Under the pieces are notes generated by a model that saw only the letters and a list, made by a program, of their open reading frames with translations, was not told where the DNA came from and made no database searches. Source: Triplophysa rosa (lineage: Eukaryota > Chordata > Actinopteri > Cypriniformes > Nemacheilidae). Taken from it: DNA of 64,000 bases. The stretch lies in the NCBI RefSeq assembly GCF_024868665.1, contig NC_079890.1, positions 31,327,848 through 31,391,847 of the forward strand, written 5' to 3'. Each line of letters begins with the position of its first letter. Positions within the stretch are counted from its first letter, which is position 1. Positions 42,514 to 55,330 of the stretch are shown piece after piece. Made by a program: the position numbers and the translations under genes.

Positions 42514-44379
42514 TGGTTATCAGCACCAACAGATGGGTAGCCTCTGCATTCACTCAAAAGAGACGGAGACCCCGTTCAGGAAGAGGGGACTGAGGCACTC
42601 ACTGGGAAGGTGACGGGGGAAAGAAGAGGAGAGACAGGTTTGAGATCTGGAGCCTCATGTCAGTATGCCCGGTGTATGAAGGTGTGTGATGTACTGAAAA
42701 CAGAGGTGTAATCCCTTCTTTGCTTAGAACAGATTGTAGTTAATTTGCTGTTGTGTCTTTGTGTGTTTAAATCCACATTCTTTCACTTTTGTGTGAACGT
42801 GACTAGTTTAATCCTTCAGGTGTGTGTCTGGAGTTTGCATCATAGACCTTTTGACTTCCAGCATAATTCTGGTCCACATTGCAGCTTTTTCTTGCCGGGA
42901 ACCGTCACTAGAAGAAACAAGTTGCCTGAGCAACTTGTAAAGCAACTGACCAAAGTTGTTTTGTTTGTTGGCACTATCCTAGCTAACACTGGCAAAGATT
43001 TTATCTAGTTCTAGCATTGCACAAATGCCCCTATTGTATCAACCCGATTGCTTGATTTCCAGTTAGACTGATAAAAAAGTACTCTCAATCTTATCCCCTT
43101 TGTCTCAAAAAGGCCAACCAATCAGATTAGAGCTTGCCAGAACCAGAAAGCATATTCCAGTTTTGTGTGTTTTGTGTTTAATCCTGAGTCTAACCTCCCT
43201 TTAGCTTTTTATTCAAGTTGTAAGTAGTTTTCCAACATTAACGGCCAATTGTGCTTTGTGTGGATCCTGAGCGTATTCTTTCTCGACAAGTACAAGGTGC
43301 CTCCCATATGTATGTATGTCATGTGCACATCACATCCCACATGTCTAGTAACCTAGCAACAACTTGACACTTGTCTCTGACCAAAAAACAAGTGACGGTA
43401 AAAAAAAAACACCTGTCATGGGTATGGATGTCTCCGTGCCGAGCCTTTCTCTAAGAACACAGCTGCCCCCGTGGAGTACACTGCAGAGAGCCAGGGACAT
43501 CATCTTCTCTCTTATCTCATCAGAGTGAATGGAGCAGACAGTGGGAATGCAAAAATGATAGTATCACTGAGTTTACTGCGCGCTTTAGACTCTACAGTAT
43601 GTGGAATAAGAAGAATCCAAATGTGCATGAAGAGAGAGAGTGAGAGATAGAGATAGACAGATAGACAGGCGAGGTGACCCAAAGGACATTTCGTGAATGC
43701 ACAGAGAGGCAGCGAGAGGCTTGACAGATGTGAAACAGCTCTCCATCATTTCGGTCTCTTATTAATCATTGTGCAGAAATGACGTCTCGATGCAACACTT
43801 GCTGTTTATTTATCACTTGTTGCCATAGCGTCTGGTTAATCACACTTAGCAGCACAGCACGATATTGTTAATCACCAGTGAACCGGTGTGTGTCTGTGTG
43901 TGCGGGTCACTGCCGGGGTAATGCCACTCAGACTGCTCAATCTCGAACATAGAGAGAGAGAGAATCAGATAGAATAGAGGTGAAGAGTGAAAGGAAGCAG
44001 TATGAATTCTTCAACTTTATTGTTCTCTGGTACTTAAAGATCTTGATGTTACATTGTAGTGGAGATGAAAGCAGTAGTAGTCCTGTATATTAAGACAAAA
44101 ATGGCACCAGGCTTTTCACAGTATTGATTGTAGAGGATCGACTCAATTTGGTACTCATGTCCTGTCTGACTGACAGGCAGCTGCTCTCGACCCTCGCATG
44201 TGTATGCACGCATGCTTTGTGAAGAGTACTCCAGGCTCGCACGATAAAGGTCAAATGCACTGCTTGGTCACCCAGAAATACACCAAAAAATCCTGTCACA
44301 GCGTACAACGTTTGTGCTCTATCAAAAGCATCTGTGGCATATTGTAAAACTAAGAAAAAAATTACGACATCTTAAGCCT
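42514..44379. other. Intron sequence, nothing assignable
   Basis: Short GA runs near 43630 and 43955. No recognisable gene or element. Confidence 0.5.
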
Positions 44380-44479
44380 TAGTGCTTTGAAAGGGAGGGA
44401 GGAGGGGTGGAGAGAGCCATTGGTTGCAGTTCGCAACCTCACCGCTAGATGCCGCTAAATTTCATACACCGACCTTTAA
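44380..44479. mobile_element. TTAA MITE family A, end fragment
   Basis: GTGCTTTGAAAGGGAGG to CTCACCGCTAGATGCCGCT and CGACCTTTAA, matching 21860-21967 and 47310-47409. The terminal TTAA (44476-44479) is shared with the next element. Confidence 0.7.
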
Positions 44480-44842
44480 AGGGACAGTCCACCCATTTTT
44501 TTCATTTTTTTACTCACCGTCGAGTTGTTCCAAAGCTGTATACATGTCTTTGTTCTGATGAACACAGAGAAAGATATTTGGAAGAATGCTTGTAACCAAA
44601 CAGTTCTTGGCCACCATTGACTACCATAGTAGGAATAATTACAATGGTCGTCAAAAGTGCCCCAAAAAGCCTGTTTGCTTTCCTACATTCTTCAAAATAT
44701 ATATATTTTTTGTGTTCAACAGAACAAAGAAATTTCTGAAGCAGTTTTCCTACTATGGTAGTCAGTGGTGGCCAAGTGGTGGTACAAGCGTGCTTGTACA
44801 TTCTTCACAGAATTTTCATTTTTGGGTGGACTGTTCCTTTAA
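44476..44842. mobile_element. TTAA MITE family B, complete copy
   Basis: TTAA at 44476-44479 then AGGGACAGTCCACCCATTTT; right end GGGTGGACTGTTCCT then TTAA at 44839-44842. The interior holds ACTACCATAGTAGGAA and its inverse. Confidence 0.8.
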
Positions 44843-44874
44843 ACAGTGCTTGTACTCTAAACCTACCATTGTGT

Positions 44875-44970
44875 ACATTATTGTTGTTTCATGACAATTT
44901 GCTTGTAGCATTTCCTCATTTGTAAGTAGCTTTGGATAAAAGCATCTGCTAAATGAATGTGATGCAAATT
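44875..44970 (-). mobile_element. SINE/LINE 3'-tail-like fragment
   Basis: The minus strand reads CATTTAGCAGATGCTTTTAT followed by CCAAAGCTACTTAC, a tail shared by many fish SINE and L2-type copies. A related plus-strand copy is at 50226-50345. No tRNA-like head is recognisable. Confidence 0.5.
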
Positions 44971-47029
44971 ATAAGCTTAGAAGTGTGTGGATGGTTCTCT
45001 AAAAAACTCCGGAATGAAATGTTTTTATTTATTTTTACTTGCTTAAATTTACATCTCATTTACTTGCTTATTTATTTTGAACCTTTTCTATGATTAAACA
45101 CCGAACCAGAGAAGAGAACAGATATGGACGAGGTCATGCGTTTGGTCTCTGGTCTCCCATTGTTCATGTTGGAAATGTTTCTACAGCGTTTCATAACAAA
45201 GAAGATTAAAAACTTGGAGAAAAACAGGCTTGAAATGAGCAGAGGGAGAACGATCAGAGAAGATAAGAGAGGAACAACGAGAGTGTGAGGTATAAGAAAC
45301 GAGAAGAGATTTTTAAACCTTGGGTTTATTGAGCGAATTGTCAAACATTATAAAAGTGGTTGCAAATACAATAACAAGCACAGACAGCATGGGGAGGCCA
45401 TCGGGGACGAGCCAAATGCCCAGAGTGAAACCTCCTGAAATTAAACAGAGAAAGTTTCTCGAAACAACACAGAAAAGTGCAACTTGTTCCGTCAGCTCTA
45501 AAGTTTCATCATCCTCTGAGGGATAAGAATTGACAGTGAAGGAAAGAGAGTGAAGTTTCTGCGGAAATTGATAGATGTCCACGTACAAATCTGTAAAACA
45601 AAACAAATCAACAATTAATAGAAGATTAAGTGCTTTAGACTGATAACCAACACGAGGAGAGAGAAAGAAAGACAGACCGAATAATAAAAGGGTAACAATT
45701 GCTGAGTCACCCTGTTGAACTTATAATAGGAGCAAAATGAGCAGTACAAGAGGGAGTGATGAAGTGAGTGAATAAGGAAATGAGACAGAAAAGAAAAGAA
45801 AGAACAGTGATGGGGTAACACAGGGTGTGAAAGCCTGATCAGTGCTCTAGGTTAGATCAAAGGTTCCTCTCCTTGTTAAAAAAGCCCCGGCTGACGAAAG
45901 CTTATTCATTATTCATTGGAATCGAAAGCGGCGGCCATGAATGTCACTGATTTGCTTGCTGTATTATAATCTAGAGCCAATTTATTATTGTCATGACACG
46001 CACACAAATTAGATAAACAACAATCTTTGCAGCCCTTGCAATTAAGTAGGTCTGTACACTGACTGTACACAGTAGAATACTTAAGCACAGTTATAGGCCA
46101 AAGGGCCACGTGTGAGTTACAGCTTAATCTTTTCTACGTGGGGTGATTAACTGTGTTTGGTGGCTTGGGAAATGTAGGGGATATGAGAGGATGACAGAGG
46201 AAGGCATGAAAGACTATTTATCCCTGGTGGTCGCTAGCAGGCTGACTGGATTGTTGGTTGTAGTGGCTTATGTTATTGGCGGGCTGCACTGGCTATAGCC
46301 TTTCAAATTCTGCTCCCAAATGGATTGTAGTGTTGATAAAAATGCAATTGCACTCTAATGTGACATAGAACAAGTATGTTATCTTGCTACAAGGGAATTA
46401 TGGGGGGAAAGTGTTTTTGTTTAAATTGCATCAGTGCATAATAAGTCAATATCATGAATAGAACAAAATGAAAGATAAGCAATGCATAAATGAAACAAAC
46501 TTAGAATGGCAATTTCTGGCACAGTTGGCTACATAGCATTTTTTATCATATCTCTGCATGTGGGCAAATAAAGCAATAAGCCTTGTGAAGTTAGTGAATG
46601 TAGAAAAGAGCTAAGAGGCGAAGCGTATTCACTGTAAATCACAGCATCACAGGGCTTATTGCTTTGATAAAATGGTTATTTCATATACCTGGCGAGGTTT
46701 TATAAAACAAACACACAGCAACATAAATGTAATGATGAAAATATTCTTCCGCCAAGCAATCTAGTTCTTTGGAAGAGTAGAATGGTTGCCAAGCAACACG
46801 AAGACACTGGCGCAGTAATACTGATGTAATGAGGTCACAGGTGTTTGTTTCTAGGGAACTTTACAACCGCTTTGGAACGGAAAAATTCAAGACATTAAGA
46901 CATCAAAATGAGACTTTTTGTAGCTTTGTGCTCATGCTCTGAGGTTCATCTCTAGTGTAGTCCTACATGTTGGCCAAATTTACTTTTAGCAGATGTATGC
47001 ATGTTGAATGTATGTGCTGGTGCTATGTG
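44971..47029. other. Intron sequence, nothing assignable
   Basis: AT-rich; short frames lack similarity. Confidence 0.45.
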
Positions 47030-47409
47030 TAAATTTTTGGAATATCTATTGACAGAAATGCATACATGTATATACTATACATAACTATGTATGTAAGGCG
47101 TATGAAGACCTTACATAATGAAGCGTTATGTTTTTATTACCTTAGAATGAGCTATTTCTATTTACACGCAGCGCGGGTCCCCTTGCAAGGAATTTGCCAT
47201 GTTGTTTCTACAGTAGCCCTAAACGGACAAACTGCTCTACAGTTTCGTAAATACGTTATCACTTTCGGCAAAGAACCAAAAACGTGACGACATCTTAGCC
47301 CTGTGTCAGCCATCGTAGTGCTTCGAAAGGGAGGGGCGGAGTGAGCCGTTGGTAGCAATTTGTAACCTCACCACTAGATGTCGCTAAATTTCCTACACTG
47401 GACCTTTAA
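47030..47409. mobile_element. TTAA MITE family A, near full-length copy
   Basis: From ATATCTATTGACAGAAATGC through CCTTACATAATGAAGCGTTA to CACTAGATGTCGCTAAATTT and CACTGGACCTTTAA. The left terminus is degraded. Confidence 0.75.
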
Positions 47410-48479
47410 TGTACCATGGACAGTGTTTATTTTACAGGACAACAGGCTGAAATGTCTTGAAATGTATTACACAGATCTTTCATTCAATCAGGTGCTCTCT
47501 AAAACCAGATTGTCCCTCCCAAAATATCCTTTTTGTAAGTAATTGTTGGCTGTAACTAAATCCAATAGTTCTTTGATATGTTTGACCCAAATGTATTGCT
47601 CCAATAAGAAATACACCAACACATACAAAAAATGAAATCTCCCCAGATTTCTCCAGGTCTGTCGATAGAGTAGGAGTGAAGATATCGAAGAGGGAAAAGG
47701 TGGCTAAGATGAGGTGCAAAGGATAATATGAAGGATTTAGGAGGATAAAAATGTACCCGAAGAAGCGTGGGAGGGAAGGTTGAAAGTTGAAAATGTAACA
47801 GGAGGGCAAGAGAGCTATCAGTACGAGAGAGATGTAATGAATGTCTGAAACGAAAAGCTAGACCCTCGACTTCATCTCTCTCTTCTTCGTTTGCTCCCTC
47901 ATGTATTTTTAACGGCTTGGGGCATGTGTAGCAATGGTTCAACTTGTCAAGCCAGTAAAGTACTTAAACTTTGACTGCATGGGATGGAAGAGACAGATGA
48001 AGAAATAAAAAGATGGGGAAAAACCAGAAGAGAAGGTTATGGTAATGGAGATGCTAGCATGGGTTGCAACATAAAGGAAGACTGGGAAGGAATGGAGAGA
48101 GCAGAGGAGGTGCAGTGACCTAGTTTAGAAACAGAGGGATGGTGTGTTTAATGGGAGAAAGACGAGAGATGCGGGGAGGGGTGATTTGGCAGGCAGCCAT
48201 GTTGGATTGTCTGGTTTCCGTGGAGACTGGATGAGAAGAGAACACTCGTCCGAAGAAATGCGTGCACGCAGACTTTCCCAGGCTTGCTTATACTCACACC
48301 TCAACTTTAATTCTCTTTCTTGCCCTCAATCCAGTTAATTTAAGAATGCTTAATTAGTTTGAGCCCTAAAATATATATATGTATTTTTTATATATTTATT
48401 TATATAAAATATACTTATTTATAAATATATTTTGTGCTTTTCTTAAAAAGTCACATTTAGTAAAATAAAGTATTGGTTG
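47410..48479. other. Intron sequence, nothing assignable
   Basis: Purine-rich stretch at 47640-48340, AT-rich at 48370-48440. No similarity seen. Confidence 0.45.
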
Positions 48480-48582
48480 GTTCTTTTCAACCAAACAAAG
48501 AAATGTATACAGGTTTGGAACAACTTGAGGGTGAGTAAATGATGACAGAATTTTAATTTTTGGAGTGAACTATCCCTTTAAA
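48480..48582. mobile_element. TTAA MITE family B, half copy
   Basis: GTTTGGAACAACTTGAGGGT followed by GAGTAAATGATGACAG and GTGAACTATCCCTTTAA, TTAA at 48579-48582. The left half is missing. Confidence 0.65.
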
Positions 48583-50225
48583 TGATGTTCAATCACCTTT
48601 TTGGCTGAGACTCGCTCACGTCACTGTGGAGTGTGCATGAGCATGCCTGATGCACTGACGTGATTTACTGACATCATGTCGACCGATGAGGTTAATTAAA
48701 ATGAAGGCAAGGCACTTGGAAGTGTGCATAATGTTACATACTTTGGGTTTTTCCGGCAAAACCATGCTTCACATAAAAATCAGTCTACGGGCTTTTATAC
48801 AGTGAACCTAGGATGTCTTGTAGCCCCTTTAAAAGGTTTAAATATTTTTAAAAAAATTGAAAGTGGTTCTGTAAAGTAAATCTGATTTGATGTTTAGCCT
48901 CAGCAGAATTAGCTTCCCCTTCTCCTTGGAAAATAACCCCATGTTCAAAGCTTCACTGTGCTGCCTTTTAAAACAGTTTGTTCTAATTATGCTTTTTTGG
49001 ATGAACTTTAAAAAAAATTTATTTGGAAAAATACATTTGCTCTTTAAATCATATGACAGGTTTCACAAAGGGCCTCATATACGCTGTGGTGTGTACACTC
49101 CAGTGTACTCCTCATTAGAGTGTTTTGTACGCAGTGTTCAGCTACTTGAAAGGTAGAAAATGTTGACACCAGTCTTCCTCTCCATGCGCTATCATTTCTC
49201 TCACCTGCTCTGTGGTCTAGAGGAACCTATAACTGTCCAGAGAGAGAGAGCTTAACATCATCTTAACAAACACAAAGACCAAAGATCTGAACTGTTGTCC
49301 AGGGCCAGAAATAAACTAGGGCTTGGGGAAAAATCTTCCGGATATTTAAAGATGAGGTAACACACACAGTTTCTGCCAATCTCATATTAATCTTCAGTAC
49401 CTATAGAGTAGTATTGCATACTTTGTATCTTCGAAGAGTATTTAGTTTGATCAAATTTATAAAAGACAGATACAGCTGTACGATTATTTCCGGAAAAAGA
49501 CGAGTGCTGGAGGCGTGCCGGGGGGTGGAACTACAGCACGAGCACACAATACATCATCGCGTTGATTCACTATAAGTTCATGTTGTCTACATTATGCACG
49601 TATACTCCGATTGCCAACAAAACACAGACGTAGGACTTAGTTTGATTCACGGCGTGCTGTTCATGTCCAGCATCTTTTAGCACTGGGACTAAAAGCCATC
49701 TATCAGTTTCAAATGATCTCCAAATCCAGCATTATATCCACCGTTTCTATAACATTCATCACCGAAATGCAGTGAGCAAACAAACACAACTAAACTTCCG
49801 TCAGCCGAGTGAAGCAGCATTGATGGGCGTGCTCTTTCTCACGCTGGGTGGTTGATGGGTGGGTGTGCACTTTCTCTCACGCTCGCGCGTGGGCATGCTC
49901 TTTCGCTCGCTGTATGAAGCGTGGGCGTGCTTTTCCAGGAGAATTGTCCAATAACGGACTAAGAACCCTTGTTACGAAATGGGAATCCATGTTAAAAAAC
50001 GAAACCTGTACAAACACCGGCGGAGTGAATCGAGCACAGAAATACCATGTCATACGTTCAACACGTTTTTTGACGTTCACCATGTTACGCTTGAGAAGCC
50101 AGCACGTTTACAGTGTAAAGAAGTCATAATGCATGAAATTTTACCTCTGCTTAATGCATGAATGTTACCTCTGCTTTAAAATATGAGGGAGAAATCTCAG
50201 CAAATCTCAAATATCAGCGCCATTG
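48583..50225. other. Intron sequence, nothing assignable
   Basis: No recognisable element or exon. Confidence 0.45.
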
Positions 50226-50345
50226 TTTTACATTTACATTTTACATTTAGTCATTTAGCAGATGCTTTTATCCACTTACAGAGAGTTCAGGGAGCAATAA
50301 GCGATATGCCATACAGGAGCAATAATACAATAGTTTTCTTTCAAG
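50226..50345 (+). mobile_element. SINE/LINE 3'-tail-like fragment
   Basis: TTACATTTAGTCATTTAGCA followed by GATGCTTTTATCCACTTACA and CAGGGAGCAATAAG, the plus-strand counterpart of 44875-44970. Short, without head or duplication. Confidence 0.5.
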
Positions 50346-50417
50346 ATGCAGACGAGTAATATTATTTTGTAAGGCATGTTTGTAAAAACTACTTAAATGT
50401 TCTAATTTAACTAAGGC

Positions 50418-51350
50418 TTAAAGGCGCAGTTCTTGAAAATCAGCGGCCACTAGCATTGTATTATAGTTTTGCAACGAATCTCCCTTTCGAAGTATGACGG
50501 TGGCCGCAACAGTAAAAAAAGATGTCGTCTACTGAGACAGCGGATAGCAGTGATACAAGCAACGATGTTTCTTTACAAAGGTAAGGCAATATATTAATGT
50601 AATTAATCATTTAACATGTATTCTATTGCGAAAGTTACTGTTACAATTCTATAATTAGATATATTTCTTGCGTGCTATCTAGTACACGCTGAAAATAGTG
50701 AAGTAACTAAAGTTAGCTAATCGTAAATAGCAACGCTGTTCAAAGCGTTTGATCTGACAGCGACATGAAAACATTTGTCTTTCAACAGTGCCTTCCATCT
50801 GGTAATAGATACACCGATGTTTATCCTGGATTTCTGCCGCCGTTTGTCTCAAATTCATCTGGCAGCATCACGTTTGCGCTTCTTTGACGACGGAGATTCA
50901 CGCTCTGTCGGCTCTTGTGCACAATACGCATGGTCCTCCATTTTATCAAAACTTCTAAGACAGAACAATCAGTTGCTTCAGCTAGACGACGACTACTCCT
51001 CCTTCTCTCCGTACTACGACTTACTACTTTGTGCGTCTTCAACTCAGTGATGATGCAAGCTGCATCTAAAAAACACACACGAAGAAGACCAACATACAGT
51101 ATATACGAAACGCGCTCTGTAGAGCATTGGAAAGCATTGGTTTGTCCGTTAGAGCTTACTGTGCGCAACATAACAAATTCCATGTAGATATGCCCGCTCC
51201 CTATGTAGATACAACTGGTTTATTCTAAGGTAATAAAAACATAACTTTTCATTACGTAAGGTTTTTATACACATCTAAAGACACAGTTTTGTATGTTATA
51301 TTGAATTTCTGTTAATAGATCATACAAAACATCCCGCACTGTACCTTTAA
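50418..51350 (+). mobile_element. Long TTAA family A element carrying a spliced-looking ORF
   Basis: TTAA at 50418-50421 with AGGCGCAGT, and GCACTGTACCT followed by TTAA at 51347-51350 (inverted, diverged). At 933 bp it is more than twice the length of other family A copies (about 396 bp). It shares both ends with them (CTCCCTTTCGAAG near 50480; CGAAACGCGCTCTGTAGAGC near 51105). The extra ~600 bp in the middle holds a two-exon open frame. The short copies may therefore be deletion derivatives of this form. Confidence 0.6.
50522..51050 (+). CDS. Hypothetical two-exon ORF inside the TTAA element, unrecognised
   Basis: Exon 1 would be 50522-50580 (ATG, reading MSSTETADSSDTSNDVSLQ). The intron 50581-50788 has GTAAGG at its start and TTTGTCTTTCAACAG at its end. 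Exon 2 is 50789-51050, ending TGA. The joined frame stays open for 106 residues: Ser/Thr/Asp-rich start, then FILDFCRRLSQIHLAASRLR, and a C-terminal DDDYSSFSPYYDLLL. I recognise no family and no transposase or DNA-binding motif. Correct splice signals and frame could be chance in 500 bp. Equally, it could be a remnant of the parent element's gene or a captured host exon pair. Confidence 0.3.
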
Positions 51351-51438
51351 TGGTTTAAGCTAATCTTTGTTCGTGAAACGACCCCTATGTCTAAATCCAT
51401 GTAGTGATAAGACTAGTTTGTATGTATTCTATCATAAT

Positions 51439-51642
51439 TTAAAGGAATAGTAAACCCCCCCAAAAAAGTGGCATCTTTTACCCACCCTCATGTCATTTCA
51501 AACCTGTGCGACTTACTTTCTTACTTCTTTTTCAAAATATCTTCTTTTGTGTTCCGCAAATTAAAGTAAGTCATAGGGTACAGGTTTGAAATGACAAGAG
51601 GTTGTCTTTTTTTTGTTAATTTTTGGTTGAACTATCTCTTAA
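51439..51642. mobile_element. TTAA MITE family B, short copy
   Basis: TTAA at 51439-51442, AGGAATAGTAAACCC; right GGTTGAACTATCTCTTAA, TTAA at 51639-51642. Interior AAAATATCTTCTTTTGTGTT as in other copies. Confidence 0.7.
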
Positions 51643-52241
51643 ATGTGCTCTCTTTAATATTTAGCTCTTTAATCTCTTTAATAATGTAATCTCTTTAATA
51701 TTTTGCTCATTGTTGTTTTTTTATTTGATTGTATTTTGGCAACACCCATCATTTTTCCCATTGGCATTTGACATTCATTACATGAATTTTTCTTCATCAT
51801 AAAGATGTTTTCATAGAATGCACCTAAACAATTAAACAAATAATGCCCTTACTAAAGCAATACTATGTCGAGCATTGTTCTGTGTAGTGACTGCTTTTTT
51901 CTGTTCACACACAGAATGAAGACTTTGAAGATTTAGTCCCTTGTATACAGTAAATGCAGTTGTCACTCCTGATGCTTAGCGGTATGTGCAGGGCCACGGT
52001 GGATTGTAATTGTATTGCTGCTTGCTTGATAACTGCCTGAACGGCTGATATTATTTCGATACGTGCAGGCCTATGTGGTGGAATTGAATGTGTTGTTCTG
52101 TTGTGCTCTTGTTGGAAGGTATAGTCTGATTGTACAATTAAGCAAAGCTTTCTTCGCTGTGATCAATAACAAAACAATGAACTAATATAATAGTTTTGTT
52201 GGGACATTGGTATTTAGGATGATAGCAACTGAGTCCTGACA
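51643..52241. other. Intron sequence, nothing assignable
   Basis: AT-rich with no recognisable element. Confidence 0.45.
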
Positions 52242-52242
52242 G

Positions 52243-52309
<67 letters not shown>

Positions 52310-52341
52310 CCACCNNNNNNNNNNNNTCTTCTCTTCTCTCA

Positions 52342-52427
<86 letters not shown>

Positions 52428-52430
52428 GAA
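52242..52430. repeat. (CT)n then (CA)n microsatellite with assembly gap
   Basis: CT dinucleotide tract with a run of 12 N at 52315-52326, then (CA)n from about 52411. True length is unknown. Confidence 0.95.
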
Positions 52431-53955
52431 TTGTGCCTCTTCTTGCAGATATCACACATATGATGGCAGAATTCAATTCTGCACGCTGTGGAGTTTCAGA
52501 CATGCGTTATTAGACACCTGAGGTGCCCGTCTGCATGGTTGTGTAAATTACACCGCATGTTTTCCATTTGCTTCCAGAGTCTGTATGTGTGTGTGTGTGT
52601 CTGCATGACAGGTTTACATCAGCATCCATGACCTTTTACATAAGCCCTTACCCGAGAACCGCTGTACAAAATAGTAAGCAGTTCTGAGAATTTATCTATG
52701 TATTTCCCACCGTAAAACCTTTGAGATTGTCATATTGATGACACAGTTCAAGAGCAAGGCGATTTTCCCCTCTGTTTAAGAGCCACTTACACGCAGCATG
52801 CATTACATGCTTTTTCAACCCATCTATACTACAAAAAGAACAATAATGTCTCTCTCTAATTGTCCTCATTCTTGCTCGCTCTCTTGCTTTCCTTTTCGTT
52901 TTTTTTTTCCGGGTTTTCTTATTGTTATATTGGAATAATCTGTGATGGCAATCTTTCACCGTCCCCTGTGGTGCACAGACACACTATATTCGGAAGGAAA
53001 GAGAGATTGTTGAGAGAGAGCTTAAGTGAATCATTAGCTAGTGCCATTAGAGTGCATTGAGAGCAGTATTTATGCATGTGACCCTAATTGAAGGAGCGTT
53101 AGAAAGAGTATATGTAATATGTTTTCACTGACTACCTCCCTCCATTAGCAGCATTTCTTCTTATTAGCTGGTCAGGACACACATGCACACACATCGTACA
53201 CCGTTAAATGCCAAATATAATTGTGATCTATTTGCTGTTTTTAATGAGTTTTGATCTTCTGAAACTCCAACAGAGTTTAAAGAGCCTTTTTAGGGGCTCA
53301 AGCAGTGAAGCTGCCGAAACCCTGTTGCGTCCGTTCAGATATTCTTTTTTCTTCATTATTTTCCTGCCTTTAAACAGTTTGGATTTTAGCAACATAAATC
53401 ACAGAGACCACAAACAAATGTGGTAGGATGGTCCCAAATCCCCCCACACACACATCCTTCCTACACTAGATTGCATTATGTTAGAAAAATAAAAATGTTT
53501 TGCTTATTTGCTCTAGTACTTTATGGGATAGAATTGACATCATTTTCTCTTCGAATACTTGAAGGTTCATCTGGCCTTTCCAGTGCTGATAGTATATGCT
53601 CTTTTGTGAAAAGGCTCTCTGTCGGATTCACTCAAAATTTGGTATTTATCATTTAGAATCCCTCTTGAAAGGCGGCTATGTTTTCTAAATGGAATTGCTT
53701 GAATAAGTTTTTCAATTAGTATGTAGTTGTGTGGATGAAATTGTGTTGATGTCATGCTCAGGTTAATTTGAAGAAAGCTTTCAGAGCCTCTCTGCTGTCG
53801 CTTTGAAAAAACTCACTGCTTACAAGACTCACATAAGCATTTCAAACAAGGGTTTCTCATTTTACCCACTTATGTACTGGTATTATAAATCAAAATAATC
53901 TGATAATATAAAACATTTTGTACATCTAAAATGTGATTGTTTGACCGATGCTCTC
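52431..53955. other. Intron sequence, nothing assignable
   Basis: No recognisable element. Short frames lack similarity. Confidence 0.45.
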
Positions 53956-53959
53956 AAAC

Positions 53960-54075
53960 ACAATGAAAGGGTGGTTGTTAGGGTGTTGCTGTGGTTGCTG
54001 GGAATGTTCTGGATTGTTGCTAAGCAGCACTGGCAGATGGTTGCTAGGGTGGTCTGGGCGGTTGTTAGGTGGTGA
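53960..54075. repeat. Degenerate GTTGCTAGGGTG tandem repeat
   Basis: Repeated GGTTGTTAGGGTG, GGTTGCTGGGA and GGTTGCTAGGGTGGT units of about 10-22 bp, a minisatellite-like stretch. The ORF across it is a by-product. Confidence 0.6.
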
Positions 54076-54983
54076 CTCACAGACCCAAGTTAACAGTCAA
54101 TCACTAAGTACTCCAGGTGAAAATATCACACTTACTATTTGTCTAACAGTTTAAATGTTTCATTATACAAAAAAAATGGATATGTATTCTAGAAAGTGGG
54201 TTCCACGCAAAAGGTTCATCATATTTGGGTGTCCTTGGCATGAAAAAGTTTGAGAACCCCTGCTCTAATAAATACAATATATACCATATCTTAAACCTTC
54301 TCAATTGTAGCTACTGAACATTTTTTTGTTTGAAGTTAGTTCTGGATAATTTCACTTCTTTCTATTCTGACAACCTTCAGAAACCAGAAAACGTTCAAAG
54401 ATCAGATATCAATAGGTTACAGAAATGGGCTTTTATTAGGAGTGTCTGTTTGTCTGTGCTCGTGGGTCCTTTGTAAGGGTGTAATTGGCATTAAATCAGT
54501 AAAAGACAGAAGTGAAGTAGATTTGGCATCCTCTGAGGAGCGAGAGGAAAAAGTTTCAACAGAGGATAGATGACAAAGAATTTTAATGATGTGGAAGATT
54601 GTGAAGGAATAAGGGCAGAAGGACAGCAATGCGAGAGATGGGTGAAACCTGCTGGGTAGCAGTAATGTAATAATGAATGTATTCGGCTCCGTGCCACCGA
54701 TTTGAAAGGTATGTTTCTTTATAATGGTCAGTGTCCATCTCCTGCGGAGCTGCTTTTGATTATGAAGTAACGGACCCTGAAGAGCACTCTCCTGTCGATT
54801 TTCGACAGCACTAATTGGCTTAGGGGTGCTGAAGATACCTGGATCCCGAGAGATCAATAAAGCCTGATCATTGAGCTTTCATGGTCCTGATTCATGGGTG
54901 ATTGGAGATACAGTAGACCCCCCTGCCAATTCTTGATTCTTTTTACACAATCTGTTATTAGGGTGTGAGTGTTTTGAGCAGAC
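54076..54983. other. Intron sequence, nothing assignable
   Basis: No recognisable feature. Confidence 0.45.
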
Positions 54984-54986
54984 TTG

Positions 54987-55270
54987 GGGGCCATTCGCAC
55001 AGAATGCGTTTTTCCATTCCAATGCGCTTGTTTTTCTATGTAAACACGCTTTTGACAGACGTGCATCAACTTTTACACGCAGCGCTGCTCAACAATGTCA
55101 ACAATTTGGAGGCGGGGCAAGGGTTGCGAGCTTCTGTTTACAGTAGCAAAGTTGGCATGACATGTCAACATGGCGGAGGCGTCTCGAGACCCTCGCGTTC
55201 TAATCTGCGCTATTTTAAAAACCATTCCATGCGTTTTAGACGCAAAGACGCGTTCCGTGTGAATGGCCCC
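54987..55270. mobile_element. PIF/Harbinger-like MITE, GGGGCCATTC termini
   Basis: Left GGGGCCATTCGCACAGAATG, right GCGTTCCGTGTGAATGGCCCC: inverted termini of about 23 bp with few mismatches. TTG lies at 54984-54986 and 55271-55273, a 3-bp duplication. 284 bp. CpG-rich interior with CATGGCGGAGGC; no supported gene. Confidence 0.72.
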
Positions 55271-55330
55271 TTGAGCTGTCACTTAACTTCAATAATAATA
55301 ATTTCACACTTTAGATATTGTCAAATTTAC

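Noticed and set aside
52182..52424. Frame across the N run
   Set aside because: Microsatellite translation across an assembly gap.
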